From assembly GCA_963790075.1 (NCBI GenBank), contig CAWBNG010000008.1, forward strand, positions 496,001 to 560,000: 64,000 nt of DNA. The letters are read 5' to 3'. This stretch comes from CAYOUV01 sp963790075. GTDB taxonomy: Bacteria > Chloroflexota > Anaerolineae > Anaerolineales > Villigracilaceae. The position numbers and the translations under genes are program-made. The notes below the pieces were generated by a model. It did not search any database. It worked only from the letters and a program-made list of their open reading frames with translations, and was not told the DNA's origin. This document shows, piece after piece, positions 23,947-32,350 of this stretch. Positions within the stretch are counted from its first letter, which is position 1. Each line of letters opens with the position of its first letter.

Positions 23947-26900
23947 ATGAAAACATTGGCATTCATACAGCGACTGAGAAGCCGCCCCTTTATGAAACTG
24001 CTGAGCCTGGCTCTGGCTCTGACAGCTTTTCTTTTGATATTTTATTGGTTAAGGCCGGTATTAGGCACGCAGATTGGATCCCTCTCGATCATTCCTGTTA
24101 TCCTGGCCGCCTGGTATTTTGGCTCGACCGGCGGGGTCTTTATGACCTTGTTATGCCTGCTCTCGTTCGCCTTCATCTCGAACACCCAGGGGGTCCCATT
24201 TCATGATGTTTTTCTCGAGACTGCATTCTGGTTGGGGGGGGGGACGGTGGCAATCGTCGGATTTGTATTCGGGAAATTGGGAGCCCTGAATACAAGCTAT
24301 AAGCAAGCGCTGTTCGATCAAAGAGTATCAGACGAAGAACTACGTCTTCAAGCGGAGTTTCTATCCTTGCTGAATGATCTGACCCGGGCCGCTTTGGAAG
24401 CCGGGGACGTGCAAAGTCTGCTGACTGTGCTGGTGGGTCGTATTGCCGAACTTTTTCCGGGTGCTGAGACGTATTTGGCTTTGTGGGATGCTGACAGGGC
24501 CTTGCCAGTCATTGTCGCAACTCTTGGAGGAGAAGAAAAACTCACCGACTTCAGTTTTGTACCCACCGATCCGACAATGACAGCAGCTGCTTTGGAGACA
24601 CGCCATGCAATTGTCGTGGAAGATGCTTTCAACTCCCCTTATTTCAATCCGGAAGTGGCTGCTCGTTTTGAAAGCCGATCGGCGCTTGGGCTGCCGTTGA
24701 TCGCTGGCACGCAAAAAATCGGCTCCATAATAGTAAGTTACAAAGAAAAGCACCTGTTTACCGGAGGGGAGATCGAACGCGGCGAGCTGGCTGCGCAGCA
24801 GATCGCGTTGGCTTTGACCAAAACCCGGTTGCTGGAAGAAGCGCACCAACGCCTTGATGAACTGACCGGGTTGCATGAAATTGCCCAGACCTTCAGCGTG
24901 TCTGCTCATATCTCTCAAACCTATAAGTTGTTGAGTAAAAAGCTGGCCCGATTAACGGGTGCGCGGATCTGCTTTATCCTGTTATGTGACGTAGCACAGG
25001 AACGCGTTTTCGCTCAATCTCCCGGCTTTGGAGTCGGCGCTTCTACTCTGGCCGAACTGCATTTCCCTGTATCGAGCCTGGATGCATTCTGCAGTCTCGC
25101 CGACCAGGATATTTTCCTGACCAACCTGCTCGAGGAAATTCCCGATGTACTCAAATCAATACCGGGAAACCGCAAAATAAAATCAGCGCTGGCAGCCCCG
25201 CTGCGCGTCAATGGCAGGCTGATTGGATTGATCCTGCTGGCCAATAAACCTGCCGGATTTGAAGAAGAGGATGCCAGACTGATGCGCAGCTTTGCCCATC
25301 AAGCTGCAGTGGTCATTCAAGGTGCGCAGATGCTGGATGTCACCCAAAAACAGGCTAAGCGACAGGCGGTTTTGTTGCAGATCAGCACCGAACTGTCCAC
25401 AACCTTTGATGAGATTGGCATTTATCAGCTGGTTGTGGATGGGATCGAAAAGCACCTGGGCTTTGATCATGTGGGGATATTCACTGTGGATAAAACTACA
25501 GGAGAACGAGTCTTAAGCGCTGGTACCAGTTGGCCTCGGCGCTTGCGTATCCCGCCTGGAAGCGGTCTGAGCGAACGTCCGCTCCTGGACGGGAGGCTCC
25601 ATTATTCGCCGGACGTTAATGCCGAACCAGGATATATTACCAGCGTCAATGGCTCTGAAGTGGATATCCCGATCTGGCTGGATGGGCGGGTGATGGGTGT
25701 TTTGTGCGTCGAAAGCCCCTGCTTGGACGCGTTCCGGCCGGCGGATTTTGAGGTGCTTTCGTCGTCGGCCAACCTGATCGGCCTGGCTTTGGCGCGTACC
25801 CGCTCTATCGAGGCGGAACGTCGACAATATGGTGAGTTGCATGTGCTGCACCAGGTCGCTCTGGCAGCCACGCAGGCCGCCACCGAAGATGAATTGATCG
25901 AACAAGCAACCAATATTATTGGGAAAAATCTATATCCGGACAATTTTGGCATTCTGCTGCTGGACCAGGAAAGCCTGATTTTGCGACCACATTATTCGTA
26001 TCACCTCTCGGGAACTCTGGAAATTATCGACGTGCCCCTTGAAAAGGGTGTAATCGGGCAGGTGGCTGCGAGCGGGAATCCCCGGAGAATTGACGATATT
26101 GAGAATCTCACGAACTATCTGGATGTAGACCCCAAGACTCGATCAGAATTGTGCGTGCCTCTGCTGGTGGGCGGTGAGATGCTCGGCGTGATTAATGCAG
26201 AGAGTACTCAAATAGCGGCATTTTCTGAGGATGACGAACGATTACTGACCACCCTGGCCAGCCAAATGGCGACAGCGCTTGTCCGCCTGCGTTCGGTTGA
26301 TACCCGGCAGCGCTGGTTTGCGCGGATGGTGCGCTCCAGCGAGTTGATCTCGGCGCTGGCGCATGTTGCGGCGCTGATTGAAAAGGCTTACGAACCTGAG
26401 GAAGTCATGCGGCTGCTGGGCCAGGAACTGAAGCGCTTGCATATGGAGTGCATGATTGCCCTTTACCAACCAAAAAATCAAGAGCTCTCTGTGCGCTATA
26501 CTACGTTCGATAACAAAGCATTGCAATCCTTGCGCCAGCATTTAGGGGTATCTTTGCAGGACCTGCGCATCGATGCGGGGATCATCAATTCTTTCGTAGA
26601 CTTGCTCGATCAACCCAAGCCCACTGTTTTGGATGACCTGGTCGGATTGTTAAAAGCTTTGTTAAACCATTTGCCTGAAGGTACGGTCGATGATTTATTG
26701 AAGGCTATGGATATTTCTCCGGACACCCTGGTTATTCACTTGCCGCTCTTGTTCGAGGGACGTTTGCTGGGTATGCTGTGGTTGTGGGGCGAGAATTTGA
26801 GCGAACAGGATATCCAGGCGATGTCTGTGTTTGCCAACCAGGTTGCGGTTGCATTAGAAAATGCGCGCCTGTTTGCGGAAGTGCGCCGGCTGGCGATCAC

Positions 26901-27384
26901 AGACGATTTGACGCGCCTCTACAACCGCCGCCATACTTATGAATTAGCCCGCATCGAGTTCAAGCGCGCGCTGCGCTATAAGCGCCCTATTTCTGCCATT
27001 ATGATCGATATCGATCATTTCAAACGGGTCAATGATCAGTTTGGCCATCCGGGAGGGGATGAAGTATTGCGCTTTATCGCCGAAAAGATGCGGCTTTATT
27101 TGCGTGATGCTGACATCCTCGGACGTTATGGGGGTGAAGAATTCCTGATCGTGTTGCCCGAAACAGATTCGGCTGGGGCTAAGGTTGTGGCGGAACGTAT
27201 CCGGAAGGCGATTGCGGAAGCCTCGATCCCAACCGAAAAAGGTGAGGCCGCGATCACGCTCAGCCTGGGCGTGGCAGCTTTTAACGAGACGACCCACGAT
27301 CTTGAAACCCTGATCGCTCGTGCGGACCAGGCTTTGTACGTCTCGAAGTACAAGGGGCGTAATCGCTCTTCAGTTGGGAATTAA
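23947..27384 (+). CDS. Multi-GAF diguanylate cyclase (GGDEF) with membrane-sensor N-terminus
   Basis: 1145 residues. Residues 15-115 form about four membrane helices like the DUF4118/MASE sensor type. About five GAF domains occupy 130-985, and a GGDEF domain ends the protein. The active site is GGEEF (1062-1066), and the inhibitory I-site RDAD lies exactly five residues earlier (1053-1056), so it should make cyclic di-GMP with product inhibition. No EAL domain is present. A run of ten G (24234-24243) encodes L96-G99 in the sensor region and could slip. The ATG at 23947 is used; a TTG one codon earlier is possible. The stop overlaps the convergent methyltransferase stop. Confidence 0.9.
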   Translation: MKTLAFIQRLRSRPFMKLLSLALALTAFLLIFYWLRPVLGTQIGSLSIIPVILAAWYFGSTGGVFMTLLCLLSFAFISNTQGVPFHDVFLETAFWLGGGTVAIVGFVFGKLGALNTSYKQALFDQRVSDEELRLQAEFLSLLNDLTRAALEAGDVQSLLTVLVGRIAELFPGAETYLALWDADRALPVIVATLGGEEKLTDFSFVPTDPTMTAAALETRHAIVVEDAFNSPYFNPEVAARFESRSALGLPLIAGTQKIGSIIVSYKEKHLFTGGEIERGELAAQQIALALTKTRLLEEAHQRLDELTGLHEIAQTFSVSAHISQTYKLLSKKLARLTGARICFILLCDVAQERVFAQSPGFGVGASTLAELHFPVSSLDAFCSLADQDIFLTNLLEEIPDVLKSIPGNRKIKSALAAPLRVNGRLIGLILLANKPAGFEEEDARLMRSFAHQAAVVIQGAQMLDVTQKQAKRQAVLLQISTELSTTFDEIGIYQLVVDGIEKHLGFDHVGIFTVDKTTGERVLSAGTSWPRRLRIPPGSGLSERPLLDGRLHYSPDVNAEPGYITSVNGSEVDIPIWLDGRVMGVLCVESPCLDAFRPADFEVLSSSANLIGLALARTRSIEAERRQYGELHVLHQVALAATQAATEDELIEQATNIIGKNLYPDNFGILLLDQESLILRPHYSYHLSGTLEIIDVPLEKGVIGQVAASGNPRRIDDIENLTNYLDVDPKTRSELCVPLLVGGEMLGVINAESTQIAAFSEDDERLLTTLASQMATALVRLRSVDTRQRWFARMVRSSELISALAHVAALIEKAYEPEEVMRLLGQELKRLHMECMIALYQPKNQELSVRYTTFDNKALQSLRQHLGVSLQDLRIDAGIINSFVDLLDQPKPTVLDDLVGLLKALLNHLPEGTVDDLLKAMDISPDTLVIHLPLLFEGRLLGMLWLWGENLSEQDIQAMSVFANQVAVALENARLFAEVRRLAITDDLTRLYNRRHTYELARIEFKRALRYKRPISAIMIDIDHFKRVNDQFGHPGGDEVLRFIAEKMRLYLRDADILGRYGGEEFLIVLPETDSAGAKVVAERIRKAIAEASIPTEKGEAAITLSLGVAAFNETTHDLETLIARADQALYVSKYKGRNRSSVGN

Positions 27385-28097
27385 ACTTTCCAAACCTGGT
27401 ATAGGCCAAGCTTTCCACCCTCACCATCTGCGTAAAACGTATTTGATACCTTGAAACTGCTCGCCAGTGCCAGGCAAGTCAGTTCGTCTTCGCTGAAGTG
27501 ATGGGCGTAGCGCAGCCCGTGACCGCCATGGCGCCAGTCGAGCAGGTAATCGTTGTCATCCACCTCGGCCTTTGAGAGGTCGATTTCGCTCCAGGGTTGG
27601 ATGCGCCCTCGTAATCGCTGGCTGTTGAGGAACTGCCAGTTCGAGAGCACAAAACGCCCGTCCGTCGCGAGCAGCCGTCGGGTCTTTTGCAAGATGGTCA
27701 AACGCAATTCTTCACCAGGGATGTGATGCAGGACCGCGAAACAAGTGATCAGCGAGAAGTGGCCTGGAGGGAGACCCGCATCCCAATCGGGGGCACTTAA
27801 GTCGACTTGCCGGAAATTCACGCTAAAATCATCGGGCTGTAGCTGCGCTTCTTCGAGCAGGGCCAGGCTGAAGTCCAGGCCCAGGTACGAGCCGCGATGT
27901 CCGCGTCGGGCCAGTTCGCGAGCCAGTTCGCCGTTTCCGCAGCCCAGGTCCAAAATCTGCTCATCCCCCCTCAAGCTTTCCAAAAACCTGCGTACACCCG
28001 GCTGCACGCGCTGGCGTTTGTCTGAAAACTCACGCCCGAAGGTCTGGTAGAATTGGCGATTAAGGGCAAGCAGCCGTGAAATGGTGGCTGAGTTCAT
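27381..28097 (-). CDS. Trm9/ALKBH8-like SAM-dependent methyltransferase
   Basis: A 238-residue class I methyltransferase. Motif I is ILDLGCGNG (48-56), the acidic end of strand 2 is YLGLD, and the motif IV region reads FAVLHHIP. Around this core it resembles eukaryotic Trm9/ALKBH8: an N-terminal FYQTFGREFSDKR matching the Y...FS.TR pattern, a PW at 168-169, and RYAHHFSEDEL (196-206) aligned with RYYHxFxEGEL. Those enzymes methylate cm5U34 to mcm5U34 in tRNA. The gene diverges from elp3, whose product makes cm5U34, across only 23 bp; TATAAT lies 6 bases before the ATG. I infer the tRNA role; a generic small-molecule methylase remains possible. Confidence 0.7.
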   Translation of the reverse strand: MNSATISRLLALNRQFYQTFGREFSDKRQRVQPGVRRFLESLRGDEQILDLGCGNGELARELARRGHRGSYLGLDFSLALLEEAQLQPDDFSVNFRQVDLSAPDWDAGLPPGHFSLITCFAVLHHIPGEELRLTILQKTRRLLATDGRFVLSNWQFLNSQRLRGRIQPWSEIDLSKAEVDDNDYLLDWRHGGHGLRYAHHFSEDELTCLALASSFKVSNTFYADGEGGKLGLYQVWKV

Positions 28098-28102
28098 AAG
28101 AT

Positions 28103-28109
28103 GATTATA
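28103..28109. promoter_or_regulatory. Shared bidirectional -10 element
   Basis: The top strand reads GATTATA: the minus strand has TATAAT (28109-28104) 6 bases from the methyltransferase ATG, and the plus strand has GATTAT (28103-28108) 12 bases from the elp3 ATG. With only 23 bp between the two start codons, one symmetric element probably fires both ways. Confidence 0.55.
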
Positions 28110-28120
28110 GCGGTATCTCA

Positions 28121-29782
28121 ATGAGTAAGCGCATGCAAACCTGGCAGGAAACCAAAGCCCTGACGCCCGAGAAAGTTTCTCTGGCGCGTCTGGTTTTGGA
28201 TGAGGTGCGTCATGGCCTGCCTGTGATGGACGCCCTGCGCCGGCACCCATTGGGTGGGGGCGGCTATTTGGGTAAGTATGCCCTGGTGGCGGCTTATCAT
28301 CAAATGGTCGAGGGGGGAGAACTGCAGGATGATATGCGCTTACTGGCACGGATCAGGATGAAACCGGTGCGCACGCTCTCCGGCGTGACGACTGTCACGG
28401 TTCTGACCAAGCCTTATCCGTGTCCCGGCAAATGTATTTTCTGTCCCACCGACGTGCGCATGCCCAAGTCTTACCTGCCCGATGAGCCGGGTGCGATGCG
28501 CGGCCTGGAACACGACTTCGACCCTTACGATCAGGTGTGCTCGCGTCTCGAGGCGCTCGAGGCGGTTGGCCACCCAACCGACAAGATCGAACTGCTGATC
28601 CTGGGCGGGACTTGGTCGTCGTATCGGCGCGACTATCAGGAATGGTTCGTCAAGCGCTGTTATGACGCCATGAATGCATCCCTTCTGCCCCCACTTCTGT
28701 CCGGGGAAGAAGGTCAAGTAGAGCAGATTCGTGAGCGCTGTTCCCCTGGTGAGCTGGCTGAAGCCCAAGCGATCAACGAAACCGCACTGCACCGCAATGT
28801 TGGTCTGGTGATCGAGACCCGGCCGGACGAGATCGACCTGCCAGAAATCGCCTGGCTGCGCTATCTGGGTGTGACCAAAGTTCAAATGGGTGCGCAGAGC
28901 CTGGATGATCACGTGCTGGCGCTTAACAAGCGCGGTCACGATGTTGCCGAGACGTTGCGGGCCACAGCCCTGCTGCGTGCGGCCGGCTTCAAGATCGTGC
29001 TGCACTGGATGCCCAACCTGCTGGGAGCAACTCTGGAAAGCGACCGCGAGGACTACGCCCGTTTGTGGGAAGGCTTCTGCCCGGATGAGCTCAAGATCTA
29101 TCCCTGCCAGTTGCTTTCGAATGCCGGGTTGTACGATTACTGGCAGCGCGGCGAATACAGGCCTTATTCAACCGAAGCATTGATTGCCCTGCTCGCTGAT
29201 GCCAAACCAACCACTCCGCGATATTGCCGCATCAACCGGGTCATCCGTGACATCCCCTCGACCAATGTGGTGGAAGGCAATCGCCGCACCTCATTGCGGC
29301 AGGATGTCCACCGGGAAATGAAACGACTTGGCACACACTGCCAGTGCGTGCGCTGCCGCGAGGTCCGTAAGCAGAAAGTTGATCCGGAAGCGCTCCAAAT
29401 GCACGACCTGACCTATGCGGCCGCCTGTGCCGAGGAGCATTTTATCTCCTTCGACACGCCCGAAGACCATTTGGCCGGTTTCATTCGCCTGTCGCTCCCA
29501 TCCGCACAAGCGCCACAAACTGGCCTGGATGACCTGGACGGCGCAGCCTTGGTCCGGGAGGTGCACGTTTACGGGCAGTCGCTGCCGGTCGGGGAAGAAC
29601 GGCAGGGTGCGGCGCAGCATGCTGGCCTGGGCACGCAATTGCTGGAACAAGCTGAGCGCGTGGCACACGCGCACGGCTTCCGGCGACTGGCGGTCATATC
29701 GGCGGTCGGCACGCGGCAATATTACCTGGACCGTGGTTTTGAGCGGGGGGAATATTATCTGGTGAAGTCCTTACAGGGCTGA
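28121..29782 (+). CDS. elp3: Elp3-type tRNA uridine(34) acetyltransferase/radical SAM
   Basis: A 553-residue Elp3 that builds the carboxymethyl group at C5 of wobble uridine from acetyl-CoA and SAM. The radical-SAM cluster motif is PCPGKCIFCP (C101, C105, C108), with the following ETRPDEID and QMGAQSLDDHVL blocks. The C-terminal GNAT (KAT) domain has QHAGLGTQLLEQAERVA and ISAVGTRQYYLDRGFE, the acetyl-CoA and lysine-like signatures. A CHCQCVRCREV-like region (near 405-415) provides zinc ligands. A bacterial Elp3 from Dehalococcoides (same phylum) is structurally known. It diverges from the Trm9-like gene and is followed at 4 bp by chromate transporter genes. Confidence 0.92.
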   Translation: MSKRMQTWQETKALTPEKVSLARLVLDEVRHGLPVMDALRRHPLGGGGYLGKYALVAAYHQMVEGGELQDDMRLLARIRMKPVRTLSGVTTVTVLTKPYPCPGKCIFCPTDVRMPKSYLPDEPGAMRGLEHDFDPYDQVCSRLEALEAVGHPTDKIELLILGGTWSSYRRDYQEWFVKRCYDAMNASLLPPLLSGEEGQVEQIRERCSPGELAEAQAINETALHRNVGLVIETRPDEIDLPEIAWLRYLGVTKVQMGAQSLDDHVLALNKRGHDVAETLRATALLRAAGFKIVLHWMPNLLGATLESDREDYARLWEGFCPDELKIYPCQLLSNAGLYDYWQRGEYRPYSTEALIALLADAKPTTPRYCRINRVIRDIPSTNVVEGNRRTSLRQDVHREMKRLGTHCQCVRCREVRKQKVDPEALQMHDLTYAAACAEEHFISFDTPEDHLAGFIRLSLPSAQAPQTGLDDLDGAALVREVHVYGQSLPVGEERQGAAQHAGLGTQLLEQAERVAHAHGFRRLAVISAVGTRQYYLDRGFERGEYYLVKSLQG

Positions 29783-29786
29783 CGAA

Positions 29787-30305
29787 TTGGATACCCTTCT
29801 GCATCTTTTCTGGCTTTTCATCAAAGTAAATTTATTAAGCACCTCTGGTCCGGCTTCGGTGGGGCTGCTGTACCAGGAAGCAGTCGGCAAGATCATGACC
29901 GAGCCCCAATTCATTCAGGCGGTAGGATTTTCGTCTGTGCTGCCCGGATCGGATGCGTTACAACTGGCCATGTTTGTTGGCTTTGCTGCTGGCGGGGTGC
30001 CCGGGGCTCTGGTGGCGTTGCTGGGTTCGATTTTGCCGCCAACGCTGTTAATGTTTGGCGTGGTTGCCGTGTTGCACCGCCTGCGACGTGAAGCCTGGGT
30101 GACCAGTTTCGTCGAGGGTCTGACCCCGGCTGTAGCAGTGCTGATGGTTTTCGTTGCAGTAAAGGTCTTGATGGGGACGAATGGGGGCATGATCAGTTGG
30201 CAAACTGGATTGCTGGGCCTGGGGAGCCTGATCGCCTTGTTACTTGACGTGCCGGCACCATTTGTGATGCTGGTCGCGGGCGTAATAGGGATTTTTATTT
30301 TCTAA
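29787..30305 (+). CDS. Chromate transporter, short-chain CHR subunit 1
   Basis: A 172-residue half-size CHR-family membrane protein with about five helices. The diagnostic STSGPASVGLLYQEAV, the FSSVLPGSDALQLAMFVGFA segment and GSILPPTLLM are present. A TTG start at 29787 is required because no ATG lies near the N-terminus. It begins 4 bp after elp3 and its stop overlaps the next gene by one base (TAATG). Paired short CHR proteins work together, exporting chromate or an unknown anion. Confidence 0.85.
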   Translation: MDTLLHLFWLFIKVNLLSTSGPASVGLLYQEAVGKIMTEPQFIQAVGFSSVLPGSDALQLAMFVGFAAGGVPGALVALLGSILPPTLLMFGVVAVLHRLRREAWVTSFVEGLTPAVAVLMVFVAVKVLMGTNGGMISWQTGLLGLGSLIALLLDVPAPFVMLVAGVIGIFIF

Positions 30306-30841
30306 TGAAACAATCGAAGCTGATTATCTGGTTCAAACTCTTCTGGATGTTTCTGAAGATCAACGTGCTGACCACATCAGGTCCAGCCTCGATCGGATTG
30401 CTGTACAAAGAAACGGTCGGTTCGATCATGACCGAATCGCAATTCATCGAAGCGGTCGGGTTCTCGAATGTTCTGCCAGGCAGCGAAGCCCTCAAGCTGG
30501 CGATGTTCGTCGGGCATGCGGCCGGCGGCTTATCGGGCACGTTGGCCGCTCTACTGGGGTCGATCCTGCCGCCAACCTTGATCATGCTGGCCCTGGCAGC
30601 AGTGTTGGAGCGCTTTCAAGGGGAAGTCTGGATGAAGAATTTCGTCGAAGGATTGAGTCCGGCTGTCGCGGTTCTGATCATCGTTGTCGCTTGGCAGATT
30701 TTCCGCAGCGATAAAACCAAAACGGTCAGCCGCCGGACGATGCTAATTATAACCCTTAGTTTCATGGCTTTGTTGGTAGGGGTACCTTCCCCGCTCGTCT
30801 TACTTGGTGCGGGACTGTTAGGAGTGGTGATATTCCGATGA
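30305..30841 (+). CDS. Chromate transporter, short-chain CHR subunit 2
   Basis: A 178-residue paralogue of the preceding gene, sharing TTSGPASIGLLYKETVGSIM and FSNVLPGSEALKLAMFVGHA. The two subunits probably insert with opposite topology to make a full-length CHR transporter. It overlaps the upstream gene by one base and the downstream UspA gene by four (ATGA), so the three are translationally coupled. Confidence 0.85.
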   Translation: MKQSKLIIWFKLFWMFLKINVLTTSGPASIGLLYKETVGSIMTESQFIEAVGFSNVLPGSEALKLAMFVGHAAGGLSGTLAALLGSILPPTLIMLALAAVLERFQGEVWMKNFVEGLSPAVAVLIIVVAWQIFRSDKTKTVSRRTMLIITLSFMALLVGVPSPLVLLGAGLLGVVIFR

Positions 30842-31683
30842 AACCTAAAATATTTCTTGTAACCAATGGATGTGAAACAACCTGGCCGTCTGTGGAATAT
30901 GCCGCCTGGCTGGCAGGTGTATTGCCAACGGCTGTCACCCTGCTGGGCGTCATCGAAGAGACAGACGAAGAGCATCCGGTCGAAGCCATGTTTGGCCAGG
31001 CAGTTTCATTATTCCAGGAGAAAGGCATCGAATATCGCCTGGAACTTGCAGATGGCCTAACAGAAGACGTGATTGGTGAACGCCAATGGCAACCGGATGA
31101 CCTGCTGGTGATCGGCCCGTTGGGTCGCCCGTCGCTGCGCCGCTTCCTGATTGGACGTTCCTTCCGTCAAATCATGGCTGAGACCAGCACTCCGATCTTG
31201 TACGTCCCGCAGGCACGCATTCCACCGGCGAAAATTCTAATTTGTCTGGGCGGCTTGGGATACGCAACTACGGTAGAGCATCTCAGTTTGATGATCGCAG
31301 AGGTAGCCAGGGCTTCGGTGACGCTGTTCCATGTTGTACCGCCCATCGACCTCGATTACCCGGTTGCCAATGATTTACAGGATCACTGGAAAGAATTGCT
31401 TGAAAGTGACACTTTGCCCGGACGCAATATGCGCTCGGCCTTGGAGATAGTCAAAGAATCCGATCTCCCGGTTGAGGTCAGAATACGTCACGGAAATGTG
31501 GTGCCCGAGATTTTGGATGAGATCCGCGATGGGGACTATGACATGATTTGCATGGGTTCGCCGCATAGTGCGCATGGACTGCGGCAACTGTATGTGCCCA
31601 ACGTCACCGCTGAGGTGGCGGAGGCGATCCAATTCCCCTTGCTGACTGCCCGCTACTTGCTTGAATCTAAGAACCCTGTGTAA
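30838..31683 (+). CDS. Tandem universal stress protein (UspA-like)
   Basis: A 281-residue protein with two Usp domains. The first (1-125) ends VIGPLGRPSLRRFLIGRSFRQ, a G-x-x-G-x-9-G-like ATP-binding remnant, then TSTPILYVPQ. The second (about 130-275) has ILICLGGLGYATTVEHL and ends MICMGSPHSAHGLRQLYV. It is coupled by ATGA to the CHR pair, suggesting it modulates that transporter. Its last 17 bases overlap the convergent gene at 31667. Confidence 0.78.
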   Translation: MKPKIFLVTNGCETTWPSVEYAAWLAGVLPTAVTLLGVIEETDEEHPVEAMFGQAVSLFQEKGIEYRLELADGLTEDVIGERQWQPDDLLVIGPLGRPSLRRFLIGRSFRQIMAETSTPILYVPQARIPPAKILICLGGLGYATTVEHLSLMIAEVARASVTLFHVVPPIDLDYPVANDLQDHWKELLESDTLPGRNMRSALEIVKESDLPVEVRIRHGNVVPEILDEIRDGDYDMICMGSPHSAHGLRQLYVPNVTAEVAEAIQFPLLTARYLLESKNPV

Positions 31684-32350
31684 TGGATTGCTCCCAGGCG
31701 ACAATGGCTGTGCGGATGGCTGCCTGCACAGCCGCATCCGGAATTTCGTCCACGCTATCGAAATGGTCCAACCCGACGTAAACTGTCACGCTGCCTGTGG
31801 GCAATTCGACTAGTCTGACACCGCGATTCTCAAGGGGATTGCCCGCTAATTGCCGTTGCAAAATCGCGTCAATTTGCACAACAATACTGGTTGGCTCATC
31901 TGCGGCTTCACTCTTCGAGGCCTCGGCGGATTTACCAATCGGTTGGGATGGGCGCGCAGTAGCGGCTGGTGTGGCAAGGGGAGGCGGTGCCGGATTGGCA
32001 GGTTTGGGCTGAGCCTGGATCGTCGATTTGGCCACTACAGCCGGCTTGCCTTCCAGCAGCGGGCGGATCAGGTTCAGCAGACCGATCAGTTGTTTGCGTT
32101 GTTCAGGGGTAATCTGCTCGGGTTCGATGGGCGTTCCAAAAAGTTTTACATGGGCTTCTTGGTCGGCCAGGGTGATGCTGAGTGCTGATAGATCCGGGGC
32201 AGGTTTGTTTTCCGCATCTTTTTCCTGATCCTTTTTGTCTTTTTGCATGGTACGCGTGACACGCCGGTCGAGCATGGCGAACAGGTAACCAACGATAAAT
32301 GCGACCAGGCCGACAATAATGGGTGTCCAATCGAATTCAAAGTTGATCAT
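31667..32350 (-). CDS. Membrane-anchored hypothetical protein with Pro/Ala linker
   Basis: 227 residues, unrecognised. A single helix near residues 9-27 (WTPIIVGLVAFIVGYLFAML) is followed by a charged segment, a short domain (LSALSITLADQEAHVKLFG to RPLLEGKPAVV), a Pro/Ala-rich linker and a C-terminal block with TGSVTVYVGLDHFDSVDEIP. Its ATG overlaps the fpg stop (ATGA), with GGAGGTACC ahead of it, so it is the last gene of the B12/MeaB/PRPP operon. The C-terminal 17 bases overlap the convergent UspA gene. Confidence 0.65.
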   Translation of the reverse strand: MINFEFDWTPIIVGLVAFIVGYLFAMLDRRVTRTMQKDKKDQEKDAENKPAPDLSALSITLADQEAHVKLFGTPIEPEQITPEQRKQLIGLLNLIRPLLEGKPAVVAKSTIQAQPKPANPAPPPLATPAATARPSQPIGKSAEASKSEAADEPTSIVVQIDAILQRQLAGNPLENRGVRLVELPTGSVTVYVGLDHFDSVDEIPDAAVQAAIRTAIVAWEQSITQGS

